DNA of 64,000 nt from Skermanella mucosa (GCF_016765655.2 NZ_CP086106.1:4453001-4517000), one strand, 5' to 3'; counted from the first letter of the stretch, positions 19,911 through 33,033 are shown. Numbers and translations: made by a program. The notes: generated by a model from the letters alone, not told the origin.

Positions 19911-20363
19911 TTAACGCGGCACGACAGTGCTTGCGGTGGCCAGAACCGCCGGCTCCGGCCATCGCGATCCGCGCGTTTCCAGGCTTTCGCGGGCCGCCCG
20001 GGCATCGCCGGCGACCACCGACAGGAACAGCGCCATGGACAGGATGGCCAGGAACGAACCGGCCAGCGTGACCACGAAGGCGACTGGGTTGCCGGTGCTG
20101 AGCAGAACCGCCAGCCCGCCGGCCATCCCGACGAAACCGGCGATCCCGGTACCGACCTGAACCTTCGCCAACCGCGTGACGGGACGGGCGCGTCCCCGGT
20201 GATAAAGGCCGTAGAGGCACATCGTCACCCAGCCCAGCAGGTTGAGGTGAGCATGCGCCGGGGCGAGCGTGAAGTCGTGCATCACGCCCATGTAGATGCC
20301 GAAGGACATTCCGGTCAGGGCCGCGGCGGCGGCCGCGACGAAACAGACATATTCCAGTTTCAT
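19911..20363 (-). CDS. small four-helix membrane protein resembling heme-copper oxidase subunit I fragments
   Basis: A 150-residue protein with about four hydrophobic segments: residues 5-25, 40-57, 70-88 and 95-118. The motif DFTLAPAHAHLNLLGWVTMCLYGLYHR contains closely spaced histidines in a membrane context. Similar short proteins are often labelled cytochrome-c oxidase or NnrS-like in alphaproteobacteria, a label recalled and not tested here. It could bind heme or copper through the HAH pair. Its 70-base leader follows a highly structured RNA element on the same strand (20435-20570), which is unusual for such a gene. Confidence 0.65.
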   Translation of the reverse strand: MKLEYVCFVAAAAAALTGMSFGIYMGVMHDFTLAPAHAHLNLLGWVTMCLYGLYHRGRARPVTRLAKVQVGTGIAGFVGMAGGLAVLLSTGNPVAFVVTLAGSFLAILSMALFLSVVAGDARAARESLETRGSRWPEPAVLATASTVVPR

Positions 20364-20434
20364 GATCTTCCTCGTTGCCTCTCCCGCGCTGATCGGGAGC
20401 GAGCTTTTGAACTCGATGCGTGCCGCGGCGGGGC

Positions 20435-20570
20435 GGCGCGAACCGGGTCAAACTGGCAGGAGATGACGGCGAGGACTGTTGCCTGGTTCACACCGGGGCG
20501 CTCTCTTCCGGTCGGTATCCGACCGGAGAGGCACCGGGGTTCCACCCTGGCGGCGGAACCCTTTCGCGCC
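20435..20570 (-). promoter_or_regulatory. structured leader element, candidate riboswitch or attenuator
   Basis: Bases 20435-20442 (GGCGCGAA) are complementary to 20563-20570 (TTCGCGCC), closing a domain of about 136 bases. Inside are a 7-bp hairpin (20537-20543 with 20555-20561, GGGTTCC/GGAACCC) and a 9-bp hairpin with a 3-base loop (20507-20515 with 20519-20527). A weaker CCGG-bounded outer stem encloses the second hairpin. An alternative pairing AACCGGG (20441-20447) with CCCGGTT (20569-20575) competes with the closing stem. On the minus strand it begins directly after the aspartate aminotransferase stop and ends about 70 bases before the small membrane-protein gene. Pieces such as GGTG and GGAA near each other recall cobalamin riboswitches, but no B12 box was found. 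Confidence 0.4.
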
Positions 20571-20573
20571 CGG

Positions 20574-21839
<1,266 letters not shown>

Positions 21840-21999
21840 CTACGCCCGCCGCCTCCCCCGTGCAAGCGGCACGGCCGATGGATACGGGGCGTCCGGGCAC
21901 CCTCCCCGCGCGCAGGATCCGCATGAGAGTCGACTGTCGCGTGCCCCCTATGCTAAAGTCGTTATCCTTCTCCACTTTAGTAGATGGAACCGTACGGCG

Positions 22000-22719
22000 G
22001 TGCACGCCCCAGGCCTCACCCAACTGCTGGTCTACAGCGCGTTCATCGTGCTGGGCATGGCCGTGCTGTACGCGTTCAGGCCACCGCCTCCCCCGAAGGT
22101 CAAGGGCCAGAGGCTCACGCTCCGCAGGACGATCGACAACCTCAACCACCCTTCCCTGCACGATGTCCGAATCATCGACAAGCAGGGCCGCATCGTCTGC
22201 ATCGAGCACATCATCCGCCTGCCGTCCAGCATCGTGCTGATCGGGACGGTGGCCGCCTCCGCCAAGGGAGAGGTGATCGGCAGCGAGTTCTCCCGGACCT
22301 GGAAGATCTCCAACCGGGGCGGCACGACGACCTGCGTCAACCCGCTCCTGGAACTGCAACCCCTGAACCTCGCCTTCAAGCGCCGCTTCCCCCTGCTGCG
22401 GATACGCGGTCTCGTGGTGTTTCCCGACACCATCACTTTCCCGAACGGTGCGCCCAAGGGGGCGGTCTGCGCCTCCGACTTCGAGAAGTGGATCGAGGAA
22501 GTTCTGAAAATGGACGGCACCGTCAGCTCCGCGACCGAACAGGCGTGGCCCGCGATCACCGCCATGGTGGCGTCGGCCCAGGCCCGCATCGAGCAGGCGC
22601 GGGCCAAGGGCCTGCTGGGCGGGCAGGACGCGGGCACGGGCGGCGGCAAGGCGAAGCCCGCCAAGAAGTCCCTCGGCCCGGTGCCCGTGCGCGCGGCGGC
22701 GGCTTCCCGCGGACGCTGA
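22000..22719 (+). CDS. membrane-anchored NERD (nuclease-related) domain protein
   Basis: A 239-residue protein starting at a GTG just after a spurious antisense stretch. An N-terminal membrane anchor (LLVYSAFIVLGMAVLYAF, residues 7-24) is followed by a NERD-like core: LNHPSLHDVRIIDKQGRIVCIEHIIRLPSSIVLIGTVAASAKGEVIGSEFSRTW. The conserved core resembles the nuclease fold (Pfam NERD, by memory). NPLLELQPLNLAF and LRIRGLVVFP fit the family pattern. The C-terminal tail is Lys/Ala-rich. Such proteins are thought to act on DNA or in stress, with no proven role here. It diverges from aspC and precedes uvrB by about 80 bases. Confidence 0.72.
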   Translation: MHAPGLTQLLVYSAFIVLGMAVLYAFRPPPPPKVKGQRLTLRRTIDNLNHPSLHDVRIIDKQGRIVCIEHIIRLPSSIVLIGTVAASAKGEVIGSEFSRTWKISNRGGTTTCVNPLLELQPLNLAFKRRFPLLRIRGLVVFPDTITFPNGAPKGAVCASDFEKWIEEVLKMDGTVSSATEQAWPAITAMVASAQARIEQARAKGLLGGQDAGTGGGKAKPAKKSLGPVPVRAAAASRGR

Positions 22720-22799
22720 TGCAGGACGCGATCTTTTGGTGAACGGATTCGCTCCGGGGGGACTGGCAGCGGGTGTCCGCGTTGAATATCTTACCAGCC

Positions 22800-24977
22800 A
22801 TGACAATGCCCATGCTGATGCCGAAAGCCGCCGCCCTGCCGAAGCTGGAGGGGGGCAAGCGGCTTGAGATCGTGTCCGATTACAAGCCGGCCGGCGACCA
22901 GCCGCGCGCGATCGAGGAACTGCTGAACGGTATCCAGCAGGGCGAGCGCGAGCAGGTGCTGCTGGGCGTCACGGGGTCGGGCAAGACCTTCACCATGGCC
23001 CACGTGATCCAGGAGATCCAGCGCCCCGCCCTGGTGCTGGCGCCCAACAAGACCCTGGCCGCCCAGCTCTACGGCGAGATGAAGAGCTTCTTCCCGAACA
23101 ACGCGGTGGAGTATTTCGTCTCCTACTACGACTACTACACGCCGGAAGCCTACGTCCCGCGCACCGACACCTATATCGAGAAGGAAAGCTCAATCAACGA
23201 GCAGATCGAGCGGATGCGCCACTCGGCCACCCGGTCCCTGCTGGAACGCGACGACGTGATCATCGTGGCGTCGGTGTCGTGCATCTATGGTATCGGCTCG
23301 GTCGAGACCTATTCCGAGATGACGCTGGGCCTCCAGACCGGGATGATGGTCAACCGGTCGGAGCTGCTGTCCCGCCTGATCGACCTGCAATATAAGCGCA
23401 ACGACCTTGGTTTCGGCCGCGGAACGTTCCGGGTGCGGGGCGACACCGTCGAGCTGTTCCCCGCCCACATGGAGGACCGCGCCTGGCGGTTCTCGCTGTT
23501 CGGCGACGAGCTGGAGGGGATCTTCGAGATCGACCCGCTGACCGGCGAGAAGCTGATGGCGCTCCAGGCGGTCAAGATCTACCCCAACAGCCACTATGTG
23601 ACGCCCAAGCCGACGCTGCACCAGGCGATCAAGCAGATCCAGCACGACCTGAAAGTGCGGCTGGCCGAGTTCGAGGCGGAGGGCAAGCTGCTGGAGGCCC
23701 AGCGGCTGGAGCAGCGGACCCAGTTCGACATCGAGATGATGCTGGCGACCGGAAGCTGCGCCGGCATCGAGAACTATTCCCGCTACCTCTCAGGCCGCCA
23801 GCCGGGCGAGCCGCCGCCGACGCTGTTCGAGTACCTGCCGAAGAACGCGCTGCTGATCGTGGACGAGAGCCACGTGATGGTGCCGCAGGTCGGCGGCATG
23901 TACCGCGGCGACTTCATGCGGAAATCGACGCTGTCCGACTTCGGCTTCCGCCTGCCGTCCTGCAAGGACAACCGGCCGCTGAAGTTCGAGGAATGGGACG
24001 AGATGCGGCCGCAGAGCGTGTTCGTCTCGGCCACGCCCGGCCCGTGGGAGATGGAGCGGACCGGCGGCGTCTTCGTCGAGCAGGTCGTCCGCCCGACCGG
24101 CCTGACCGACCCGCCGGTGATCATCCGCCCGACCGAGACCCAGGTGGACGACCTGATCGCCGAGTGCAAGGACTGCGCGGCCAAGGGCCAGCGCGTGCTG
24201 GTCACCACCCTGACCAAGAAGATGGCCGAGGCGCTGACCGAATACATGCACGAGGCCGGCATCAAGGTCCGCTACATCCATTCCGACGTGGAGACGCTGG
24301 AGCGGATCGAGATCATCCGCGACCTGCGGCTGGGCGCCTACGACGTGCTGATCGGCATCAACCTGCTGCGCGAGGGCCTGGACATCCCGGAATGCGGGCT
24401 GGTGGCGATCCTGGACGCGGACAAGGAAGGCTATCTGCGGTCCCGCACCTCGCTGATCCAGACCATCGGCCGGGCGGCGCGGAACGTGGACGGACGGGCG
24501 ATCCTGTACGCCGACCGGATGACCAACAGCCTCCAGGCCGCGATCGAGGAGACCAACCGGCGCCGGGAGAAGCAGAAGGCCTACAACGAGGCCAACGGCA
24601 TCACGCCGGAGTCGGTGCGCAAGCAGATCTCCGACATCATGGAGAGCGTCTACGAGCGCGGCGACCGGGTGACGGTGAAGACCGGCGACGCCGACCGCAA
24701 CAACATGATCGGCCACAACCTAAAGTCCTACATGGCCGACCTGGAACGCCGCATGAAGACCGCCGCCGCCGACCTGGAGTTCGAGGAGGCCGCCCGCCTG
24801 CGCGACGAGCTCCGCCGGCTCGAGGCCATGGACCTGGGGATCGACGGCGGCGACGCTCCCGCGATCGGCCTGGGCACCAACCGCGCCGTTCCCGACGGGA
24901 GCGGCCGGGCGTCACCCGCGCGCGGCGCCGCCGACGGACGGGGCAAGCCGAGGGGGCGGCGGCGCAAGGGGCCGTGA
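22800..24977 (+). CDS. uvrB: UvrABC excision repair subunit B
   Basis: The DNA damage verification helicase of nucleotide excision repair, about 725 residues. Walker A is GVTGSGKT near residue 65. The beta-hairpin region [21 protein letters not shown] follows, and the DESH box lies at [13 protein letters not shown]. Helicase motifs V and VI are in [12 protein letters not shown] and QTIGRAARN. The C-terminal UVR motif [17 protein letters not shown] would bind UvrC. The start is either the ATG at 22800 (used here) or a GTG at 22773; neither has a clear ribosome site. The last 50 residues are basic and Gly-rich, longer than in E. coli. Confidence 0.96.
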   Translation: MTMPMLMPKAAALPKLEGGKRLEIVSDYKPAGDQPRAIEELLNGIQQGEREQVLLGVTGSGKTFTMAHVIQEIQRPALVLAPNKTLAAQLYGEMKSFFPNNAVEYFVSYYDYYTPEAYVPRTDTYIEKESSINEQIERMRHSATRSLLERDDVIIVASVSCIYGIGSVETYSEMTLGLQTGMMVNRSELLSRLIDLQYKRNDLGFGRGTFRVRGDTVELFPAHMEDRAWRFSLFGDELEGIFEIDPLTGEKLMALQAVKIYPNSHYVTPKPTLHQAIKQIQHDLKVRLAEFEAEGKLLEAQRLEQRTQFDIEMMLATGSCAGIENYSRYLSGRQPGEPPPTLFEYLPKNALLIVDESHVMVPQVGGMYRGDFMRKSTLSDFGFRLPSCKDNRPLKFEEWDEMRPQSVFVSATPGPWEMERTGGVFVEQVVRPTGLTDPPVIIRPTETQVDDLIAECKDCAAKGQRVLVTTLTKKMAEALTEYMHEAGIKVRYIHSDVETLERIEIIRDLRLGAYDVLIGINLLREGLDIPECGLVAILDADKEGYLRSRTSLIQTIGRAARNVDGRAILYADRMTNSLQAAIEETNRRREKQKAYNEANGITPESVRKQISDIMESVYERGDRVTVKTGDADRNNMIGHNLKSYMADLERRMKTAAADLEFEEAARLRDELRRLEAMDLGIDGGDAPAIGLGTNRAVPDGSGRASPARGAADGRGKPRGRRRKGP

Positions 24978-25092
24978 TAGGCCGAACCGCCAACCGGTGC
25001 CGGTTGAACCTGCCGGCAAATCCGGCTATGCAAGTCATGCGAACGAAATTCGCCGTGCGCCTCTGCGCGGTGTGAGGTCCGAGGAGAATTTG

Positions 25093-25695
25093 ATGTTTTG
25101 GGTCATGGACGAAGAGCCGAAGGAAGAGACGCCCAAGCCGACCCCGGCACCGTTCAGCACGGTTCTTCAAAACCTGTTCAAGTCGCGCACGGTCATGATC
25201 TTCGGCGAGATCAACCAGAAGGTCGCCGAAAGCACCTGCGCCCAGCTTCTGGCCCTGGCGGTCGAGAATGACGATCCGATCCGGATCATCATCAACTCGC
25301 CGGGCGGCCACGTGGAGTCGGGCGACAGCATCCACGACATGATCCGGTTCATCACCCCGCAGGTGAAGATGATCGGCACCGGCTGGGTAGCCAGCGCCGG
25401 CGCGCACATCTATCTGGCCGCGAAGAAGGAAAACCGGCTCTGCCTGCCGAACACCCGCTTCCTGATCCACCAGCCGCTGGGCGGTGCGGGCGGACGGGCG
25501 ACGGACATCGCGATCGAGGCGAAGGAGATCATCAAGATGCGCCGCCGCATCAACGAGATCATCGCCCGCGAAACCGGCCAGCCGCTGGAGCGGGTCGAGA
25601 AGGACACCGACCGGAACTACTGGATGTCCGCCGAAGAGGCGAAGGACTACGGCATCGTCAGCCGGATCGTCCAGGGTGCCCAGGAAGTCGAGTGA
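25093..25695 (+). CDS. clpP: ClpP-type serine protease subunit
   Basis: A 200-residue ClpP homologue with the catalytic triad apparently intact: Ser in [14 protein letters not shown] (the ASMGA position), His in [13 protein letters not shown], and Asp in [18 protein letters not shown]. The N terminus ([16 protein letters not shown]) is acidic and lacks the usual PMVIE start, resembling the second ClpP copies of alphaproteobacteria. It would form a tetradecameric barrel, alone or with another ClpP, and work with ClpX or ClpA. The ATG at 25093 has an excellent GAGGAG 6 bases upstream. It is not next to clpX here, which also points to a paralogue. Confidence 0.85.
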   Translation: MFWVMDEEPKEETPKPTPAPFSTVLQNLFKSRTVMIFGEINQKVAESTCAQLLALAVENDDPIRIIINSPGGHVESGDSIHDMIRFITPQVKMIGTGWVASAGAHIYLAAKKENRLCLPNTRFLIHQPLGGAGGRATDIAIEAKEIIKMRRRINEIIARETGQPLERVEKDTDRNYWMSAEEAKDYGIVSRIVQGAQEVE

Positions 25696-25734
25696 GGGGC
25701 GGGGCTGGCGCTTCGGACAAGATGGTGAGGTGAG

Positions 25735-25760
25735 AATGCGGGCTTCGGCCCGCATTTTTT
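25735..25760 (+). terminator. rho-independent terminator after the clpP-like gene
   Basis: A 9-bp stem AATGCGGGC / GCCCGCATT with a stable TTCG loop is followed by a T run. It marks the left limit of normal high-GC backbone before the accessory island. Confidence 0.92.
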
Positions 25761-26082
25761 ATGCCAATTGAGTCTTCACTTTGATCAAGGTGGGATCGAC
25801 CGCGCCGGTATCAACTGCGAGGTGCGGATGTCCACCTTTCGCCAGGAGCGGACATAAGGCAGCCGACTCCGGCACTGCGGCGGTCATTGAATGCGATAAC
25901 AACGAGACATGAACAATCTACTTATACCCTGGTCGCATAGATAGCACTAACAGGTGAGGGTTACGGTTGGTGTGGCCTGGGAGATTCATCTGATAGCTCG
26001 ATAATCTTCAGAAAGATAATTATTAACGGTTGTTTATTATTTATGCGGTACATCTTCGGAGATTTCCGGAGCGCGAAAAGCA
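25761..26082. other. A+T-rich gap at the left edge of the accessory island
   Basis: About 320 bases without a convincing gene. Base composition drops clearly from 25900 on (long AT tracts near 26010-26045), marking entry to the island. The tract around 26030-26045 could hold a promoter for the nuclease gene, but no -35/-10 pair is convincing. No tRNA, integrase or attachment repeat was seen. Confidence 0.5.
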
Positions 26083-26719
26083 ATGCATACCTGTCCACCG
26101 CCTAAGGAAGCGATTGAGGGATGGCTCAAACCTTACGATACCGTGCATGGACGGTACGGGCACTTACTGCTCGAACAGCAGGCCGACACAGACGATGATT
26201 TGATTGCCGCAATGCGGCCGTATTTTGAATCCGCTCATTTGGATGCGCGGGAGTATTTTCATGCGCAGATCGGTATCAGTTTGCACCCTGATGCCGACGC
26301 CGCAGGCCATCATGCTTGCTATCCCAATTGCCTACCTCCTAATGCACGCCGCGGCCTGTTTGGCGAGGTAATGGCTGGGATGATTTCAGAGGCGTTTCAA
26401 GACGTCTTTGTTGGCGGACATACATGGCAGGTGCCAATCTTCCTGTTCCGCAAGCATGCCGACGTCGAAGCCTATCTCTATGCTCTCGCGCGAGATGACC
26501 GGCGTCGACGTGAGGTCTTCGGTCGTTTCGGCAGCGACTTTATTGGGATTGCGCTCGGCGATACTGGGGAAATTGTACGTTTTATTGCCGGCGAGGCGAA
26601 GTGGCGGAGGAGGCTGACAGAGGCTGCCGTAGATGAGTTGATGCTGGGTGAGCTGATTGATGACCCATCCACACATAAGCGTGTACGATCGGGAAAGGGG
26701 ATCTGGTTCGAGATTAATC
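26083..26719 (+). pseudogene. hamA: HamA-like PD-(D/E)xK nuclease of a Hachiman-type defence system, 5' part, interrupted
   Basis: The first 212 codons of a 319-residue protein split by an IS66-family element. The nuclease-like core is complete in this half: GLFGEVMAG with Glu95, a Lys in LFRKHAD (124), FGSDFIGIAL with Asp152, and FIAGEAKW giving Glu171-x-Lys173. This order (GE, then GsD, then xEAK) is the DUF1837/HamA pattern as I remember it. In HamA/HamB systems the nuclease is held and activated by the helicase on invading DNA. As it stands, the frame continues 31 codons into the transposon end and stops at 26814. Codon use and GC are unlike the host. The Hachiman assignment is inference from motifs plus the helicase partner; related AbpA is an alternative name. 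Confidence 0.6.
26712..26719. repeat. 8-bp target duplication, left copy, of the IS66-family element
   Basis: GATTAATC, identical to 31990-31997. It is itself a perfect palindrome. An 8-bp duplication is the known behaviour of the IS66 family. Confidence 0.93.
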
Positions 26720-26801
26720 GTAAGCGTCATCTGCTGACCACGTTGCGGAGCGGATCATCACGCGCGACAATGGCGGGGTGGTCTGCTGAGCGGGAGTTGG
26801 A

Positions 26802-28460
26802 TCAGGCGGTCTGAACGCTCTGGCTACCGGATTGCTGAGTCCTCCAGGTCCACGGTAGCAGACAATCGAGTTGGTGAGCTTTGACGTCGCCGGACACGAT
26901 GCGCTCGAGCACATCCTTCAGGTATTCGAACGGATTGAGGCCGTTCATCCTGGCGCTCTGGATCAGCGAGGTAAAGATCGCCCAGGATCGGGCGCCGGAG
27001 TCCGCCCCGGCGAACAGAGCGTTCTTCCTGGTGGTCGCCACGATCCGATGCAGGCGCTCGATGCTGTTGGTGTCCAGCTCGACCCGGCCGTCGTTCAGGA
27101 AGACGCACAGGCCGGCCCAGTGCCTCAGCATGTAGCGGATCGCCTTGGCCACCGGCATCTTTCCGGAGACGCGTGCCAATTGCTCCTCCAGGTAGACCTT
27201 GAGCGCCTCGACCTTCGGCCTGCTTCTGTCCTGACGAACCGTCCGCCGGACATCAGGCGGCTGCCCCCGGATCTCATCCTCGATGCGGTACAACTCAGCT
27301 ATCCGCCGGAGCACCTCGCCGGCGATTGGCGACTGGCTTGACTGGTGAATCTCGAAGAACTGCCGACGACCATGCGACCAGCAGAACGCGAGGGTGACGG
27401 CGCCCGCGTCGTTTGGGACGGCATCCTGTTTGCCGGCCAGCCGTTCGAAGCCGCCCCATCCATCGACCTGCAGCACGCCAGCGTAGTCGGCCAGCACCTC
27501 GCGGGCGCGGTCCCAGACCCGGTCCTCGGTATAGACATAGGCCACCGCAGGCGGATGGTCGCCTTGCCAGGGGGTATCGTCCCGGGCAAGGCCCCAGAGA
27601 TACCCGGTCCGGGTTCTGCCTTTGCCGGGCGCCAGCACTGGCAGCCGCGTGTCGTCACAGAACAGCTTGGGCGAACTCAGCACGCTGGTGAGCAGGAGTT
27701 CCCACAGCGGCTTGAGCCACCACGCCGTCCGGCCCATCCAGTCCGACAAGGTCGCGCGATCGAGACGGATGCCGTCACGCTCCAGGATCTGGACCTGACG
27801 GTATAGCGGCAGCCCGTCGCAATACTTCGACACCGCCAGATGGGCGAGCAGAGCCTCGGTCGGCAGGCCACCGGGAACGGCGCTGTCCGGTGCCGTAGCC
27901 TGCACGACCGCCTCGCCGCAACTCCGGCAGCCGTAGATCGGGCGCCGGATGACCCTGACGCGCAGGCGCAGAGGCACGGCATCCAGGCGCTCGGTTTCCT
28001 CGACGTCGATCTGGTGCATCGCCCCGCCGCAGCACGGGCAACTTCGGCTCTCCGGCTCGATCACCACCTCATAGCGGTCGAGATGGGCCGGCAGGTGACC
28101 GAGGTTGCGCCGTGCCGGGGTTCGCCGGGAACGCCGGCTTGCGTCACTGTCCCCGGCATCCTGCCGGGTGGCCTTGATCGCCGCGATCTCCTGCTCGACG
28201 TTTTCCAGGGTCAGCTGGAACTGGTCGGGATCCAGGCGCTCGGACTTGCGACCGAACTGCGCCCGGACCAGCTGCCTGACCATAAGCTCCAGCCGCTGGC
28301 GCTCGGCATCGGCCTCCTCGAAGGCGCCCTTGAAGTGATCGCGCTCGATCTCCAGAGCATTGAGCGCTTCTCGCTGCCGCTCAACAAGGGCTGCCATCTC
28401 GATCAGCTTGGCCTTCAGCTGATCTGGATTGGACATGTCTTCGAAGCCGATGGTTGACAT
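26802..28460 (-). CDS. tnpC: IS66 family transposase TnpC
   Basis: The DDE transposase of the IS66 element, about 552 residues from the Met at 28460 (an upstream in-frame Met at 28499 is less likely). An N-terminal coiled coil (LVERQREALNALEIERDHFKGAFEEADAE) is followed by a zinc-finger region with CPCCGG and GCRSCGE. The DDE core has KLFCDDTRLPVL (first Asp), QVDGWGGF (second Asp), and ELDTNSIERLHR (Glu). The C-terminal IS66 tail (NGLNPFEYLKDVLERI) is present. The 3' end lies 82 bases inside the left inverted repeat. Confidence 0.95.
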   Translation of the reverse strand: MSTIGFEDMSNPDQLKAKLIEMAALVERQREALNALEIERDHFKGAFEEADAERQRLELMVRQLVRAQFGRKSERLDPDQFQLTLENVEQEIAAIKATRQDAGDSDASRRSRRTPARRNLGHLPAHLDRYEVVIEPESRSCPCCGGAMHQIDVEETERLDAVPLRLRVRVIRRPIYGCRSCGEAVVQATAPDSAVPGGLPTEALLAHLAVSKYCDGLPLYRQVQILERDGIRLDRATLSDWMGRTAWWLKPLWELLLTSVLSSPKLFCDDTRLPVLAPGKGRTRTGYLWGLARDDTPWQGDHPPAVAYVYTEDRVWDRAREVLADYAGVLQVDGWGGFERLAGKQDAVPNDAGAVTLAFCWSHGRRQFFEIHQSSQSPIAGEVLRRIAELYRIEDEIRGQPPDVRRTVRQDRSRPKVEALKVYLEEQLARVSGKMPVAKAIRYMLRHWAGLCVFLNDGRVELDTNSIERLHRIVATTRKNALFAGADSGARSWAIFTSLIQSARMNGLNPFEYLKDVLERIVSGDVKAHQLDCLLPWTWRTQQSGSQSVQTA

Positions 28461-28580
28461 GGCGCAATTATACTTGAACCATTCGATGTAGCGCGACAAT
28501 CTGGATGGAGAGAGCGGCGATCAGGATAAGAATGCCTAAGGTCGCGGCGTCAGGATGATTGACGCTGATCGGGCTGGATT

Positions 28581-30925
<2,345 letters not shown>

Positions 30926-31004
30926 TCATTGGCGTGAAGATCCTCGATCCTGGCCGCATTCACCGCTTCCGTCAGCGACGTCCTTTTCCAGGAAAGGATG
31001 TCGG

Positions 31005-31059
31005 TGTCGCGGTCGTGACTACGGTCAGGCTACGCCCGCCCTCCGTCACGACCGCGACA
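31005..31059. repeat. 14-bp inverted repeat upstream of istA
   Basis: TGTCGCGGTCGTGA (31005-31018) pairs perfectly with TCACGACCGCGACA (31046-31059) around a 27-base loop. It lies inside the IS21 copy about 90-145 bases before istA, where regulators or IstA itself could bind. Confidence 0.8.
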
Positions 31060-31135
31060 TTCCATTCCGACCCTGATTGACGCTCTTCCTATCCTGATTG
31101 TCGGGCCATAATTCGAGATGATCTACGCCTTTGTC

Positions 31136-31489
31136 TCAGCACGCGGCCAACGGGCGGGTAACCGGCGGCACCTGCAAGCGTTCCCAGGGCAAGCCGGACA
31201 ACAGGGCGGACATCTGCAACGCCGACAGCCGGACCACGCCGTCAGTCACGGGCGGCCACTTGAATCGGCCGGCTTCCAGTCTCTTCGTTATCAGAACCAG
31301 ACCGGTGCCGTCATAGAGGATCAGCTTCACCCGGTCCGGACGCCGCGAGCGGAACACGAAGACATCGCCGGCGAAGGGATCAAGACGCAGGGTGACCTGC
31401 ACCAGGGCCGCCAGGCTGTCCATACCGCGGCGGAAATCGACCGGCACCGGCCAGACCAGCACTCGGATACCGGGCGGCAACGTGATCAT
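31136..31489 (-). CDS. tnpB: IS66 accessory protein TnpB
   Basis: A 117-residue IS66 Orf2-like protein with the hallmark PVDFRRGMDSLAALVQ near residue 17, DVFVFRSRRPDRVKLILYDGTGLVLITKRLE, and a C-terminal WPP segment. Needed with TnpA for efficient IS66 transposition in studied members; its biochemical role is unclear. The start overlaps the tnpA stop as ATGA. It was separated from tnpC by the later arrival of IS21. Confidence 0.94.
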   Translation of the reverse strand: MITLPPGIRVLVWPVPVDFRRGMDSLAALVQVTLRLDPFAGDVFVFRSRRPDRVKLILYDGTGLVLITKRLEAGRFKWPPVTDGVVRLSALQMSALLSGLPWERLQVPPVTRPLAAC

Positions 31490-31908
31490 GCCAGGCTCCG
31501 GACCACCTCGAGAACTTGGCGCAGGGCCGCGGCATCGACGGCGCCGGTGAGCCGGACCGAAACGGACCCGATGACGATCTCGATAAGTCCGTTGGCAACG
31601 GACGCTTCGGGCGCCTCTGACACGACCGTGACCGGAACGAAGCCCAGCGCCTCGCCTGCTTGCCCGGCCTTCGCCGGTCGAACTCCGAAGGCGGTTCGCC
31701 AGCCGTAGAGTTGATTGCGGTGAATGCCATGTCGCCGGGCGACTTCCGCCACGATCACGCCGGGTTCCAGGCTCTCCGCGACAATCCTGGCCTTGTCCTC
31801 CTCCGACCAGCGGCGTCGGCGCTCAAGCCCCGTGATCACCTCAATGCGCCGGAGCGGTTCGTCCCTGATGGCGTCTGTATGGGGCAAATTATGCTGCAAA
31901 CGATCCAT
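31486..31908 (-). CDS. tnpA: IS66 accessory protein TnpA
   Basis: A 140-residue IS66 Orf1-like protein with a helix-turn-helix typical of IS3/IS66 OrfA: RRRRWSEEDKARIVAESLEPG followed by VAEVARRHGIHRNQLYGWR. The C terminus carries the IS66 OrfA strand IEIVIGSVSVRL. It is the first gene of the IS66 operon and lies 80 bases from the right inverted repeat. Confidence 0.94.
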   Translation of the reverse strand: MDRLQHNLPHTDAIRDEPLRRIEVITGLERRRRWSEEDKARIVAESLEPGVIVAEVARRHGIHRNQLYGWRTAFGVRPAKAGQAGEALGFVPVTVVSEAPEASVANGLIEIVIGSVSVRLTGAVDAAALRQVLEVVRSLA

Positions 31909-31989
31909 GCCGGAAGTCCCCTGAAAATGGAACTTCCAATCCTGGAACGATTGTCAGATCACGCAAGGTGCCCGCCAGACGACGCTTAC

Positions 31990-31997
31990 GATTAATC
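31990..31997. repeat. 8-bp target duplication, right copy, of the IS66-family element
   Basis: GATTAATC, matching 26712-26719. Deleting 26720-31997 restores the nuclease reading frame (Phe-Glu-Ile-Asn-Arg-Asp). Confidence 0.93.
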
Positions 31998-32320
31998 GAG
32001 ACACACTCGTTCCGCATGGATTGCGTCAACTCCAGCGTCTGCTGGAAGACCGTGATCCCGAAGGGCATGCGGCTGCGATTCTATCGCTCGACCGCGCTCT
32101 GACCGTTGATCATCCACGACCGCTGCCCCGGACCAATCTCATCCTCATTGCTGGCAATGGTGCCAGACGCCGAGAAGATGGGGAAGCGTTGATCGGATGG
32201 CAAAAGATGCCCGAGGAATACAAGGCCAGCCATGATCTGCAGGTCGTTGAACTGATCCTGACCGATGGCGAGGTTCTGATTGACGGCATCTATTCGACTC
32301 TTTGGCAGGAGGAAGCTTAG
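31998..32320 (+). pseudogene. hamA: HamA-like nuclease, 3' part, separated by the IS66 element
   Basis: The last 107 codons of the interrupted nuclease gene. Joined to 26083-26719 they give a continuous 319-residue protein: the split codon CGA is completed by 31998-31999, and the frame then stays open to TAG at 32318. The segment reads as an alpha/beta tail (RTNLILIAGNGARR, DLQVVELILTDGEVLIDGIYSTLW). No separate start signal of quality is visible, so it is probably not translated alone. The stop overlaps the helicase start as TAGTG, and AGGAGG at 32307 serves that start. Its function as a HamB-contact region is inference. Confidence 0.6.
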
Positions 32321-33033
32321 TGCCTGTGCTCGATGCAGAACGGTTAGAGATCGCCGAAGAGTTGTGGCGCGCACTGGCTATCGAAAACACACTGTCACGG
32401 TCTCAGGCCCGAGCCTATGTGCGCTGCTTGCAGGCGACTTGGCAGATGCCGACAATTCAATGGAGTAAAAAAGAATCCGCACGTCAACTCGCCGATGCTC
32501 GGAGGTTGCTCCATGCTGCCCACATCTTCCGCAAGATCGAGGGACCAACCTCGACGCGTGCAGTAAGCTGCTACCGGCGCACTGGAGAGATCCTCGAATG
32601 GCTGTCCAGAGCCAGAGACGACATTCGCGCGGTCGCGCCAATAGAGTTGCTCGCAGGGGCGGCTTATCAGCTTGGCGGGTTACCGGCGATGGCGGCCGGC
32701 CTTCTTGACCAAGTTGACATTGAGTATGACGGCGTCTCCCTATATGCCGCGTTTCTGCGCGCAGACTTCGACGAAGTGTTGCGGCGATCTGTAGAGTTCT
32801 GGACCGCCCATCCCAATCTGACCAAGGCAGACACCTCGTCACGCCTCACTGACGGTTCAGTAGACGAGGAGCGGGAAGGTGATCACCTAATCGCGTGGTA
32901 CTTCACTGTAGAGCTGGTGCGTAGCTTGGGAGTGATCGCTGACAGCCTACGGCGCGGCGATAATGATCGTCTTGCCTCAGCAATGGCCAAGCTACACGCG
33001 CTCGATAGCATGGCGGTGCGAACCTTCAGTGAT
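32320..33033 (+). pseudogene. hamB: HamB-like SF2 helicase, N-terminal 238 codons, interrupted
   Basis: The start of the helicase gene. The GTG at 32320 overlaps the nuclease stop, with a perfect AGGAGG seven bases upstream. These 238 residues precede the motor domains and are helical (LLHAAHIFRKIEGPTSTRAVSCYRRTGEILEWLS; IELLAGAAYQLGGLPAMAAGLL). The frame runs into the inserted element and stops at 33219, so the present product would be a truncated N-terminal domain with 62 foreign residues. In Hachiman and AbpB helicases a large N-terminal region also precedes the motor. Lower GC and mixed codon use indicate foreign origin. Confidence 0.62.
33016..33033. repeat. 18-bp direct repeat, left copy, flanking the rve-transposase element
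   Basis: GTGCGAACCTTCAGTGAT, repeated exactly at 34570-34587. The two copies encode the same Val-Arg-Thr-Phe-Ser-Asp in the same frame of the helicase gene, so the repeat is a target duplication. 18 bp is unusually long for the IS3 or IS481 families. Confidence 0.9.
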
